Assembly: GCA_002049455.2 (NCBI GenBank)
Contig: KV918867.1
Coordinates: 62,001-126,000 of the forward strand
Length of the DNA stretch: 64,000 nt
Reading direction: 5' to 3'
Source of the DNA: Porphyra umbilicalis
Taxonomy: Eukaryota; Rhodophyta; Bangiophyceae; Bangiales; Bangiaceae
Shown here: positions 31,238-40,413 of the stretch, in pieces
Layout of the letters: each line of letters begins with the position of its first letter
Position numbering within the stretch: position 1 is the first letter of the stretch
Position numbers and translations under genes: made by a program
Notes under the pieces: generated by a model
What the model was told of the DNA's origin: nothing
The model's input: only the letters and a program-made list of their open reading frames with translations
Database searches by the model: none

Positions 31238-33691
31238 CTAACGGATGTTCTGCACTTGTTCCCGCATGCGCTCAAGCTCCTCCTTGATGCGAATGGCACA
31301 CTGGGCCATGGGCGAATCATTGGCCTTGGCCGCAATCGTCGATGCCTCGCGGTGCATCTCCTGCGTCAGAAAGTTGAGCCGCGAGCCGATAGGCCCGTCG
31401 ACGCCGACAAAGCTCAGCTGGAAGAGCTGCACGTGCGACCGGAGGCGCACGACCTCCTCCGAAACGTCCAGCCGATCTGCAGCGACGGCCAGCTCCATCT
31501 CCAACCGGGACTCATTGACGGAGTGGCCATGCGACAGCACTTCACTGATCGACGAGAGGAGGCGCTCCCGCAACCGCCGTCGCTCCTTTTCGACCCGCAC
31601 CGGAGCGCGGGCCTCGACCTCGTTGAGCAGCGTCTGGATCTGCGAGACGCACACATCGAGCGCCGCTTCGAGCGCCGCACCCTCGCGCCGGCGGCTGCTG
31701 CGCAGGTCGTCAATGGCGCCGCCCAGCGCCGATCGCACCAGCGGCAGCACGGCCGTCGCCACGTCTTCCGACTCGCGCTTGGTAAACACTTCGGAAAAGG
31801 AGAGCACGTCCGAGAGCGTCGGCACGGCGGCGGGGCCGGTCAGCCCGGCCGTCGATGCCACCTCGTCCAACAGCGCCCGGATGGACCGTACCGCCCCGGT
31901 GTCGACGCGGACGGGCATGCCCCTCGGCAAGTCCGCCACGTTCGTCTGGTCGTCCACCGACGTCAGGCGGCGCACCTCCATCCCCGCAATGACCTTGCCA
32001 CGCACGAGGGAGCTCTTGAGGGAGGCCGAGAACTCGCTCTCGTACTTGGACAGGTACCGGGGGAGGCGCAAGTTGACGTCACAATAGCGGCTGTTGATAG
32101 AACGCAGCTCCACGTGGACCGCCCACGTGTGCCCATCGTCTATGACGCACTGGCCAAAGCCCGTCATGCTCTCCACGTAGCCGAGCCCGCGGTCCTCTGG
32201 CGACGATGGTGCTGGGGGAGTGGGGCCGTCGCTGGCCCCGCTGGCGGCATCCTCCAACTGTTGCAGCATGGCCATGGGGTCGACGGCGATGCCCGTGACC
32301 GCACCGTTGCCGACCGAGGCCACGTCCCACACGCGGCGCTCCAGCTCGGGCAGCCGTAGCTTTGCGTCCAGGTCCGCGTCCTTGGTCGCCGCATCCGCAG
32401 CTGCAGACGCCGACGGCGACGTTGGCAACGCGGAGCTGCCGAGTACCCTCAACGCCGCCGCGTGCACGGCCGGGTCGGCCGCCGCCACGACGCGGCCGTC
32501 CGAGCGCACGGTCAGCGGCGCGCCCGCCCAGTCGGTCACGGTGCCGCCCGCGCCCTGGATGATGGGTATGAGCGCGAGAAAGTCCCACGGCTTGAGGTCC
32601 GCCTCGACGACCGCGTCGGTGTGGCCACTCGCCAACAGCGCGTAGCCGTAGCAGTCGGCGCCGTAGAGCACGTGCTTGGCCGCCGCCACGACGCGGGAAA
32701 AGGGCGCCACGTCGTCACCCATAAACATCTCGGGGGCGGTGGCGTAGACAAAGGCCGACGACAGCGTTGCGACCGCTTGCGCTTCCGACAGGCCGGCCGC
32801 CGCGTCGACCAAAGACGGCCCTGACGCAACGGCCCCGCCGGTTGGGCCACCCACGTCCGACGGGGCCTTGCCCTTGACACACACGGGCACGGATTCGGCG
32901 GCGGGGCTCTCGCCCGGCCGTCCCGTCCGCAGCTCGGACGGGCGCCCCGTCGCCCCCACCCACCGCTCGCGCGTGATGGGCTGGTCAATGATACCGAAGA
33001 CGGGCACGCCGTTGCGCAGAAGCGCAATGAGGGTGCCAAACGTGGCTTTGCCAGTCATAAACGACTTGGTGCCGTCAATGGGGTCAACGACCCAGGTAAA
33101 GACCTCGCGCCCGCCGTCGGGGTCCACGTCGGCGCCGACATCTGCAACCGCAAACGCGTCGGCGCCGTCGCCTTCCTCGCCAAGGACACCGTGGGTGGGC
33201 ACCCGCGCCGCAAACACCTCGCGCACGGCCGACTCCACCGCCCGGTCCGCCGCCGTCACGGGCGACGTGTCGGCCTTGGTCTCCACCGTCAGCGAGGGGG
33301 AGCGGAACCACTTGCGCACTTCTACGCCGGCCGCATCGGCGGCAGCACAGCCGACGGCCACCAGCTCATCTGGCACCACGTATGGTGGTGAGCCCGGCGC
33401 GGGCGGCGGCGACACGTCGCCATTGGCCGACGTGGCAGACGGGGGGCTGCCACCATCACCGCGAGTCAAGGGAGTCGAAGACCCGCTCGTGCCTAGGCCG
33501 GCCACGAGGCGCAAAGCGCTGGACCGAGACGGCCGACCAACTGGCGGCCACCAAACGCCGCCAGCGGGCACGAATGTCCGCGTTAGTGCTGGGCTACGCC
33601 TGCGGCCACGATTACAACGGGGACGCCACTGTCTGGGCGAATAAAGTGAGTACTGCAGCGGGGGTGAAACGAACGCTTCGGGTGACGCCAT
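31238..33691 (-). CDS. histidinol-phosphatase-like (IMPase family) fused to YicC-type endoribonuclease
   Basis: A single uninterrupted ORF of 817 aa from Met 33691 (MASPEAFVSPP). The frame is open to 34189, but that part crosses the KRI1 5' region and is Arg-rich. Residues ~1-100 are Ser/Arg/Pro-rich, like a plastid transit peptide. Residues ~105-400 are an inositol-monophosphatase fold with GVLGEEGDG, WVVDPIDGTKSFMTGKATFG (metal-binding DPIDGT) and KPWDFLALIPIIQGAGGTVT. The TKSFxTGKxxFGTLIALL form matches plant histidinol-phosphate phosphatase (HISN7), the next-to-last step of histidine synthesis. Residues ~505-817 are a complete YicC/YloC (DUF1732) domain: YVESMTGFGQ, ELRSINSRYCDVNLRLPRYL, and at the end GSRLNFLTQEMHREASTIAA. 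YicC is a bacterial endoribonuclease family. Both domains look complete, joined by a ~100-residue Ala/Asp-rich linker. The gene has a bidirectional arrangement with KRI1. Confidence 0.88.
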   Translation of the reverse strand: MASPEAFVSPPLQYSLYSPRQWRPRCNRGRRRSPALTRTFVPAGGVWWPPVGRPSRSSALRLVAGLGTSGSSTPLTRGDGGSPPSATSANGDVSPPPAPGSPPYVVPDELVAVGCAAADAAGVEVRKWFRSPSLTVETKADTSPVTAADRAVESAVREVFAARVPTHGVLGEEGDGADAFAVADVGADVDPDGGREVFTWVVDPIDGTKSFMTGKATFGTLIALLRNGVPVFGIIDQPITRERWVGATGRPSELRTGRPGESPAAESVPVCVKGKAPSDVGGPTGGAVASGPSLVDAAAGLSEAQAVATLSSAFVYATAPEMFMGDDVAPFSRVVAAAKHVLYGADCYGYALLASGHTDAVVEADLKPWDFLALIPIIQGAGGTVTDWAGAPLTVRSDGRVVAAADPAVHAAALRVLGSSALPTSPSASAAADAATKDADLDAKLRLPELERRVWDVASVGNGAVTGIAVDPMAMLQQLEDAASGASDGPTPPAPSSPEDRGLGYVESMTGFGQCVIDDGHTWAVHVELRSINSRYCDVNLRLPRYLSKYESEFSASLKSSLVRGKVIAGMEVRRLTSVDDQTNVADLPRGMPVRVDTGAVRSIRALLDEVASTAGLTGPAAVPTLSDVLSFSEVFTKRESEDVATAVLPLVRSALGGAIDDLRSSRRREGAALEAALDVCVSQIQTLLNEVEARAPVRVEKERRRLRERLLSSISEVLSHGHSVNESRLEMELAVAADRLDVSEEVVRLRSHVQLFQLSFVGVDGPIGSRLNFLTQEMHREASTIAAKANDSPMAQCAIRIKEELERMREQVQNIR

Positions 33692-34074
33692 GGAGTGGTG
33701 TGTGTTGAGGCGGGCGTGGTGTGGTATAGTGTAGAGGTGGCGTGGAAGCGCCTGCGCGGACCGGCTCCCTTCCCAGCCCGTCGAAGGCGAGCCGACGTTT
33801 AAGAGTCGGCGCATCCAAGCGACGAAGCGTGATCCCGCCTTGTCTGTGTGATAAATGCAAGCGTATTGTGAAATTGATTCGTCAAGTTCTGACGTTTTCA
33901 AGGATGGCCAACCCACTTCGGCCTCGTCCGCCGGCCGCGCCACGGTGCCACGGGAGCGCTCCCGCTCGCTCGAGCGGAGGCCGCTGCCGAACAAGACGCC
34001 TTGCCACCACCGACGCCCGCTCGTGCTCCCGCCTGCTTGACTGGCGGCCGCTCTCACCTGGCGTGGCCGACACC
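33692..34074. promoter_or_regulatory. probable shared promoter region, fusion gene (-) and KRI1 (+)
   Basis: 383 bp separate two divergent start codons, so both 5' UTRs and promoters should lie here. Both frames happen to be open through it, which is why longer N-termini are possible for either gene. TATAGT at 33725 is a weak AT-rich step; no clear TATA box. Confidence 0.4.
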
Positions 34075-36696
34075 ATGCCGCGCAAGAAGTCCCAGCGGAA
34101 GCGAGCCGAAGAGGCGGCTGCGCAGGGTCCGGCGCCCGCGTCCGCCACCGCCAAGGCGGCGGCACCCGGCGCCGCCAAGGCCGGCCCAAGAGCAGGGAAA
34201 GCCACTTCGGGTGCCGTCAAGACGGCCTCGGGTGGCGGCACAGGCCTCACCATCAACCGCTCGTACGCCGAGAAGTTTGAGGCAGAGAAACGCGGACAGG
34301 AGGCGCGGCGGTTGCGCGACTTGGGCATTGGCCTGGCCGGCACGGCCGACGCCGAGGCACCCGACGGCAGCGACGAGAGTGACGAAGAGGAGGAAGATGA
34401 GCACGCCGAGCTGCTGACCCGCCGCGTCGACAAGGAGATTAGCGCAACGTTGGACAAGATTCGGGCGCGGGACCCGGCCATCTACAACCCGAAGGCGCGA
34501 TTCTACACGGCCGACGCGGCGGAAGAGGGAGGCGCAGCAGCCGGTGCGGGTACTGGCTCGGGGGCGGACGATGCAGAGGCGGGTGGCGTGGGCGCCGCCG
34601 CCAACGGCGACAGCGGCAGTACCGACAGTGATGGGGATGAGAGCAGCTACGACAGCGGCGACGAGCCGGTGGCGGGCTGGGACACCATTGCCCGGTCCGC
34701 GCAGGCGGCGGTGCAGCCCAAGCAGGTGTTCATCAAGGACTATGTGCGTGAGCGGCTGCTCGAGGACGGGGCGCTCGACTCTGGGGACGAGGAGGGGGAG
34801 CCCGCCGGGGCGTCGGCAGCGGTAACGTCGGCGCCGCCCGTCGCACCGCACGCCGCCCTGTACAATGCCGAGCAGGTTTCACTGAAGCGGTCGCTGCTTG
34901 AGGCTGGCGACAGCAGCGACGACGGAGAAGCAGGCGGTGGCGGCGGCGGCGGCGGCGGCGGCGGCAACACCAGCGGCAACGACGATGGGGACGCGTCGGA
35001 CGCGGACAGCGACGACTTTTTCACCGTCAAAAAGCGGACCAGCAAAGATGCCGAGGCGGAGGAAGCCGACTTTGCCGCCTTTCAAGCGCGGGAAGGCGCG
35101 GCGCTGGCGCGGGAGGATGGCGAGCAGCGGCTGCTGCACGCGTATTTGGAGAACGAGACGCCCGACGAGAAGGAGTACTTCCTTCGTGAGTTTGTGTTGA
35201 ACAATGGGTGGCTCGGGGGGGAGCGCCACAATGCGCCGCGGCACGGGGATTACTCGTTTGAGGTGGACAAAACCCGTGTCCGCGACGATGACAACAACAG
35301 TGACGGCGGCGGCGGTGGCGGTGGCGGCGGTGGTGGCGGCGGCGCGGCAGCCGCGTCCGCGGCGGGTACCGGCACGGCCGGCGCCGACGCCGACGACGGG
35401 TTGGACGATGATAAGGCGTTTGTGGACAACCAGGAGCTGTTTGAGTATGGCCACAACTTTCGGTACGAGGACCCCGCGGCGGCCAAAGTCGTTGCGCACG
35501 CCCGCGACGTGGCCGGCTCCCTCCGCCGCAAAAGCGACGGCCGCCGACGCGCACGGGAGGCGCGGCGGGCGGCCAAGGCGGCCGCGCGCACGACGGCGGT
35601 GGAGGAGGTCAAGCGGCAAAAGAATGTGCTGCGCGGGGAGATTGGCGCGCGGCTGCGGGAGGTCGAGTCTGCCGCGGGCGCCGCCATTGCCGACGCGTCG
35701 GCGTTGGATTTGGACGGGGAGTGGGATCCGGCCGCGTACGCGGCGGCCATGGACGCCCAATTTGGGGACGCCTACTACGCGGCGGCCACCGAGTCCGAGG
35801 CGGACGTGCGGCGGGCGGCGCTGCCAGAGGAGGCGCCGGGGCCAGAGGAGGAGGCGGCCGCCGCCGCCGCTGCCGCAGAGGCGCTCGGGGCGGACGCGGC
35901 GGCGGGCAGCGGCAAGCGCTCGGCGGCGGGCAAGGGCAAGGCCCCTGCGGCGGTGGCGGCGGCCGCCGCCGCCGCCCCCGCCGCCGCCGACGCTGACGTG
36001 ATGCCCGCAGACGACAAGCTCGCATCGCTCGTCGACCAGTATTACGGGTTGGACTTTGAGGATATCGTCGGCGGCGAGCGGCTCCGCTTCAACTACCGGC
36101 AGGTACCCAGCGACACGTTTGGGCTGTCGGCCGCGGAGATCCTCGATGAGGAGGACAAGGACCTCAACCGCAAGGTGTCCCTCCGCTACTACGCGCCGTA
36201 CCGGGACAAGCGGTCGGGCCCGAAGCGCGCGCGGCAGCAGGACAAGCGCAGCCGCGGGCCGCTCGTCGACGGCAGCGGCGGTCGGGGGGGTGGCACCGGC
36301 GCTGCGCGGGTGGCTGTCGGCACGTGGCGCCACGACGGCGAGCGGCACGGCCGTCGCACGGCTGACGCGGCGGCGGCAGCCGCAGCACCGCGGCCACCGC
36401 CGACCGACGCGCTGCCGGCAGACGCGTCTGTCGATGCGCCGGCGGTTGACGGCGACCAGCAAAAGAAGAAGAAGAAGAAGCGCAAGCACGACGGTGACGC
36501 GGCGGTTGCGGAGGACCCGCCTGCCGCCGCCGCACGGGACACCGCCGCCGACGATGGCGCGGCGGGCGGGCAGGCGGCCGAGCCCAAGCGGAAAAAGAGC
36601 AAGCACGCCAAGCAGCGGAAACACAAGCGGGACCAAGCCCGCCAGGCAGCGTCGGCGGCCCTGTCTGACAGCCGCTTGAAGGCGTACGCATTGTAG
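34075..36696 (+). CDS. KRI1: KRI1-like nucleolar ribosome-biogenesis protein
   Basis: Intronless, 873 aa from MPRKKSQRKR at 34075; the frame is open upstream to 33742 without a convincing start. KRI1 is a nucleolar protein needed for pre-rRNA processing toward the 40S subunit. The N-terminal half has acidic stretches (DESDEEEEDEHAELL, DSDGDESSYDSGDEP) and poly-Gly runs. The KRI1 core at about 455-545 has ELFEYGHNFRYEDP and the basic helical GSLRRKSDGRRRAREARRAA. The conserved C-terminal domain at about 640-710 reads LVDQYYGLDFEDIVGGERLR ... FGLSAAEILDEEDKDLNRKV. A Lys-rich nuclear-localisation tail follows (KKKKKKRKHDG, KRKKSKHAKQRKHKRD). The Gly and Ala runs are longer than usual and fit the local GC-rich repeats. 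Ends TAG. Confidence 0.92.
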   Translation: MPRKKSQRKRAEEAAAQGPAPASATAKAAAPGAAKAGPRAGKATSGAVKTASGGGTGLTINRSYAEKFEAEKRGQEARRLRDLGIGLAGTADAEAPDGSDESDEEEEDEHAELLTRRVDKEISATLDKIRARDPAIYNPKARFYTADAAEEGGAAAGAGTGSGADDAEAGGVGAAANGDSGSTDSDGDESSYDSGDEPVAGWDTIARSAQAAVQPKQVFIKDYVRERLLEDGALDSGDEEGEPAGASAAVTSAPPVAPHAALYNAEQVSLKRSLLEAGDSSDDGEAGGGGGGGGGGGNTSGNDDGDASDADSDDFFTVKKRTSKDAEAEEADFAAFQAREGAALAREDGEQRLLHAYLENETPDEKEYFLREFVLNNGWLGGERHNAPRHGDYSFEVDKTRVRDDDNNSDGGGGGGGGGGGGGAAAASAAGTGTAGADADDGLDDDKAFVDNQELFEYGHNFRYEDPAAAKVVAHARDVAGSLRRKSDGRRRAREARRAAKAAARTTAVEEVKRQKNVLRGEIGARLREVESAAGAAIADASALDLDGEWDPAAYAAAMDAQFGDAYYAAATESEADVRRAALPEEAPGPEEEAAAAAAAAEALGADAAAGSGKRSAAGKGKAPAAVAAAAAAAPAAADADVMPADDKLASLVDQYYGLDFEDIVGGERLRFNYRQVPSDTFGLSAAEILDEEDKDLNRKVSLRYYAPYRDKRSGPKRARQQDKRSRGPLVDGSGGRGGGTGAARVAVGTWRHDGERHGRRTADAAAAAAAPRPPPTDALPADASVDAPAVDGDQQKKKKKKRKHDGDAAVAEDPPAAAARDTAADDGAAGGQAAEPKRKKSKHAKQRKHKRDQARQAASAALSDSRLKAYAL

Positions 36697-37012
36697 AGGT
36701 GCCCTACAGGCACGCCTGCGCACCAGCGGTACCGAGCCGGTGCCGGACTCGTAGGTGGGTCCAACTGGGAAGCTGCCGCTGTTGCCTTTCTCGCTCTGTT
36801 TCTAGTTCTTCTTTCGCTAGGTCTGTGCGGTGACCCGTGTCTCGCAGCGAGAGAGGGAGGTGAGACGGCAACGACTACACGCAAAACAAATGAAGAGTGT
36901 GAACCCGTTGTAGCACGCAAGAACAAAAAAACCGGCACGGTTTTGTACGCTACGCGACGCATGCACCCCACGCCGACGCAGCACTCTCGGCAGGGCTGCC
37001 GCGCCAGCACCC
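36697..37012. other. convergent intergenic region
   Basis: 316 bp between KRI1 and ThrRS stops; holds the two 3' UTRs. No other feature was seen. Confidence 0.4.
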
Positions 37013-39028
37013 TCACGCCGCCTCCACCGCCGTGGGCACCACATCGACAAAGTCCACCACCTGCTCCGTCGCCGCCGTAATGCCATCGAGCACCGTGTCC
37101 ACCGACATGACGCCCACGTCGCCGCGGCCACGCGCGCGCACGCTGAGCTGACTCGTCTCCATCTCCTTGGCGCCGACGATGCCCAGGAGGGGCAGCTTCT
37201 CCATCTCGCCGTTGCGGACCATCTTGCCGAGCCGCTCGCCCGAGTAGTCCACCTCAACGCGCATGCCCCGCTGGGAGGCCTTGGCCGCCACGTCGGCGCA
37301 AAAGGAGGCCGCAGCGTCCGTCACGGGCAGCAGCCGCATCTGCACCGGCGCGAGCCACAAGGGGAAGGCGCCCGCAAAGGATTCGACGAGGATGCCAAAG
37401 AAGCGCTCGACCGACCCAAAGATGGCCCGGTGCAGCATGATGGGGCGCTCCCGCTTCGACTCGGCCGACACGTACTCCAGCTCAAACCGCTCGGGGAGGT
37501 TAAAGTCGCACTGGATGGTCGAGCACTGCCACAGCCGGCCGATGGCGTCCCGGATCTTGACGTCAATCTTGGGGCCGTAAAAGGCACCACCGCCATCATC
37601 GACGCTGTAGGCCCAGTCCTTGGCGTCCAGGGCGGCGCGCAGGGCGGCTGTGGCCTTGTCCCAAATGTCGTCCGAGCCGACCGACTTCTCAGGCCGCGTC
37701 GACAGCATAATCTCATATTCGACAAAGCCAAACCGCCCAAGTATGTTCTCCGTCAGGTCCAACACCCGCTCAATTTCGGGAGCCAACTGGTCGGGCAGGC
37801 AAAAGATGTGTGCGTCGTCCTGCGTAAAGCCGCGCACGCGCATGAGGCCGTGGAGGGTGCCCGACCGCTCAAACCGGTAGACGGTGCCGAGCTCGGCCCA
37901 CCGCAGAGGCAGCTCCCGGTAGGAGCGCAGGCCGTCCCGAAAGATGAGGCAGTGAAAAGGGCAGTTCATCGGCTTGAGCTGGTACTGCTCGCCCTCCACA
38001 TCCATTTGGTCAAACATGGAGTCTTGGTAAAAGTCCAAGTGGCCAGATGTCTTCCACAGCGCGGCGTTGGCCACGTGCGGCGTGACCAGCAGCTCATAGC
38101 CGGCCGCGACGTGTGCGTCCTTCCAAAAGTCCTCAATGATGCGCCGGACACGGGCGCCCTTGGCGTGCCAAAAGACCAGCCCGCCGCCGGCGTCCTCCTG
38201 GATGCTAAAGAGCCCCAGCTTGGGGCCGAGCATCCGGTGGTCCCGCCGCTTGGCTTCCTCCTTCATACGCTTGTACTCTTTGAGCTGGTCGGGCGACTCC
38301 CACGCGGTCCCGTAGATGCGCTGGAGTGTCGCCTTTGTCTCATCCCCCCGCCAGTAGGCGCCCGCGACCGACTCGAGTGCCACCGCCTTGGCATTAATCT
38401 CGCCCGTGTGCTCCACGTGGGGCCCCGCGCACAAATCCCACCATTCGTCACCGAGGTGGTAGAGGGTGATGGGCTCGGACTTGATGCTGTCCAGGATTTC
38501 CAGCTTGTACGACTCGCCCAGCGCCTGGATGCGCTCCTGCGCCTCGGACCGCGACAGCTCCTCGCGGCGGAGTGGTAGCTTACGCTTGATAATCTTGTCC
38601 ATCTCCTTCTTGATGGCCTTCAGGTCCGCGTCACTAAACGGCTCCTCCACGTCAAAGTCGTAGTAGAAGCCATTGTCAATCCACGGCCCGATGGTCACCT
38701 TGGCGTTGGGGAAGAGGTTCTGTACGGCCATGGCCATGACGTGCGACGTTGAGTGGCGTATCCGCAGCAGCCGCTCGCTGCTCTCATTGGTCGGCAGCCG
38801 CACGGGCGGGGGGGGCTCAGACGACACGGGCGTCGCGGTGGTGACGGCCGCCGTCATCAGGGGAGATGACCGCTTCTGGAGGGACGAGGAGCGAACAGCA
38901 GCGGGGAGGCAGTGCCGTGCAGAGCTGCTGGCGCTGCTCCATTGAGACAGCGGGCCGGGGCGCCAGGTCGACCGCGCCAGTGAGAGGCCCGCCGCGCCCA
39001 GGAACGCCAAGGATGAACGAGACGACAT
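37013..39028 (-). CDS. threonyl-tRNA synthetase, organellar type
   Basis: Charges tRNA-Thr with threonine. Intronless, 671 aa from MSSRSSLAFLGAAG at 39028; the frame continues open to 39175 but this Met begins a typical transit-peptide-like stretch (Ser/Ala/Arg-rich, ~60 residues). The editing domain has HSTSH (H92, H96) and CAGPHVEHTGE. Class II catalytic blocks: NCPFHCLIF, YRFERSGTLHGLMRVRGFTQ with DDAHIFC, and LHRAIFGSVERFFGILVE; the Cys/His/His zinc ligands are all present. The anticodon-binding domain follows (PVQMRLLPVTD ... VGAKEMETSQLSVRARG). There is no N-terminal TGS domain: editing begins right after LPTNESSERLLRIRH, as in plant organellar ThrRS. So it very likely serves plastid and/or mitochondrion. 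Ends TGA. Confidence 0.95.
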   Translation of the reverse strand: MSSRSSLAFLGAAGLSLARSTWRPGPLSQWSSASSSARHCLPAAVRSSSLQKRSSPLMTAAVTTATPVSSEPPPPVRLPTNESSERLLRIRHSTSHVMAMAVQNLFPNAKVTIGPWIDNGFYYDFDVEEPFSDADLKAIKKEMDKIIKRKLPLRREELSRSEAQERIQALGESYKLEILDSIKSEPITLYHLGDEWWDLCAGPHVEHTGEINAKAVALESVAGAYWRGDETKATLQRIYGTAWESPDQLKEYKRMKEEAKRRDHRMLGPKLGLFSIQEDAGGGLVFWHAKGARVRRIIEDFWKDAHVAAGYELLVTPHVANAALWKTSGHLDFYQDSMFDQMDVEGEQYQLKPMNCPFHCLIFRDGLRSYRELPLRWAELGTVYRFERSGTLHGLMRVRGFTQDDAHIFCLPDQLAPEIERVLDLTENILGRFGFVEYEIMLSTRPEKSVGSDDIWDKATAALRAALDAKDWAYSVDDGGGAFYGPKIDVKIRDAIGRLWQCSTIQCDFNLPERFELEYVSAESKRERPIMLHRAIFGSVERFFGILVESFAGAFPLWLAPVQMRLLPVTDAAASFCADVAAKASQRGMRVEVDYSGERLGKMVRNGEMEKLPLLGIVGAKEMETSQLSVRARGRGDVGVMSVDTVLDGITAATEQVVDFVDVVPTAVEAA

Positions 39029-40413
39029 AGTTGCCAGGCGCACAAAAATGAAAGAAGGAGCCAATACTCTGCCCTGGCAACGCGATGAGACAACGTCGTC
39101 CACGACGACCTGGCCGTGTCGTACGACGCTGGGACGTCCCAGCTCGGAATGGAAACGTTCCAACGAGAGAGTCACACGCCTACGTCCAAGTCGATTGGAG
39201 TCTCCCCCATATCACAAAGAAGTGGAGTGATCGCAGCTCTGGCCAACCAGAGCGATCGTGGAGTCATCTCGCCAATCAAAAACAAAACAAATTCAGTACT
39301 GATAAGTAGCACACCACTGTCTTCAAACTATACTTAGTGTGGGTTGCTCTGTGCTGGTCGTCATCCGATTCATGTTGATTACAGGCACGTGCGTGCAATA
39401 CCCTGGCCTTCAGGGCGGTGGCGGGCTGGGCGACGCATCGACACCGGGCACGCCGGACGGCTCCATGGCCGCGAGTACGCACGGGGGCACGTGCAGCCAC
39501 GTTGCCGGGGCAGGGGGGCGTGGGGCGGGGAAACGGGTGCCGCCGCCGCCACCGCAGCGGCGGCGGCCGGCTGGCGTGGCGCAACGCCCACGGGCGGGGC
39601 CGTCACCCCGCCGCGCAGCGCACCTACGCGCAACGGGCGGGGCGGCCGACACGGCGCACGTGCGGGCGGGTGGGGTCGACCGCCGCGCGACGGGGCGCCT
39701 CTAACCGTACCGGTAGATGTTGTCAGCAACCGCCGACGCGCCGCCGCAACAGAAGCTGGCGCGCAGGCACGATCACCCGCGGGTCATCGTGGGCGCTTCG
39801 AACCCTGGCAGACGCCGCGCGCGGTCGCCGCGCGCAACTCAGGGCGGTGGGGGGGGGCAGGGGGGCAGCCGCCGCCCGGGCCCTGTGACCCTTGTGGCAG
39901 GACAGTCCTTCTCAGCCACGTAACTCTATTCGCTTTTAGCGTCATCGCGACCCTGACACGCCCTCAGATCCCTGAGGACACGAATGCAGACTGCCACCTC
40001 TGAAACGGTGATCTGAGTATATGTGTGCATTACTACACTTTGAGAGCACCCTGTCCTAAAGGCCAGGGAATTCATGAGCAGACTTAGGATGCCTCGAACC
40101 GAATATAAGAGGGGTTTCCGCAGCTCCCTTATTTGCACCACTCTCCAGTGCACTGGCACTAACACTTGAGTGCGGTAGCGGGCTTGCAAAGCTTCGTCCT
40201 TGATCCAGCCCAGCAATCGCCTGCTGGTGCACCACCGCCGTCGATGCTGCCATCTCTCTCCCCCACGATCCACGACGTGCTTGCTCCGCGGGTGCGGCAG
40301 CTTTCTCTTTGCCGACTTGTATCTCTGTATCTCTTGTCCGCTAGCTTGCGCAGAGTTGTGCTCCTGTCCTGTTGCGGAGCGCCGCCCCTGCCATCCGCCG
40401 CCTCCCCCCAACC
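39029..40413. other. divergent intergenic region, ThrRS (-) / galactokinase (+)
   Basis: 1.4 kb that should contain both promoters. 39400-39900 is very GC-rich with open frames on both strands and no recognisable protein. Related words in opposite orientation, CCCTGGCCTTCAGGG (39401-39415) and CCCTGTCCTAAAGGCCAGGG (40049-40068), may mark an old inserted element. The last ~230 bp before the galactokinase start are C/T-rich, as in a 5' UTR. Confidence 0.4.

Noticed and set aside
33742..34074. N-terminal extension of KRI1 by 111 codons
   Set aside because: The frame is open, but the residues resemble no KRI1 N-terminus and the interval must also hold the divergent promoter; MPRKKSQRKR is the natural start.
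34879..36723. 614-codon ORF antisense to KRI1
   Set aside because: It is a compositional shadow of KRI1: Arg/Val/Gly-rich, no motif, and the sense strand has clear KRI1 domains.
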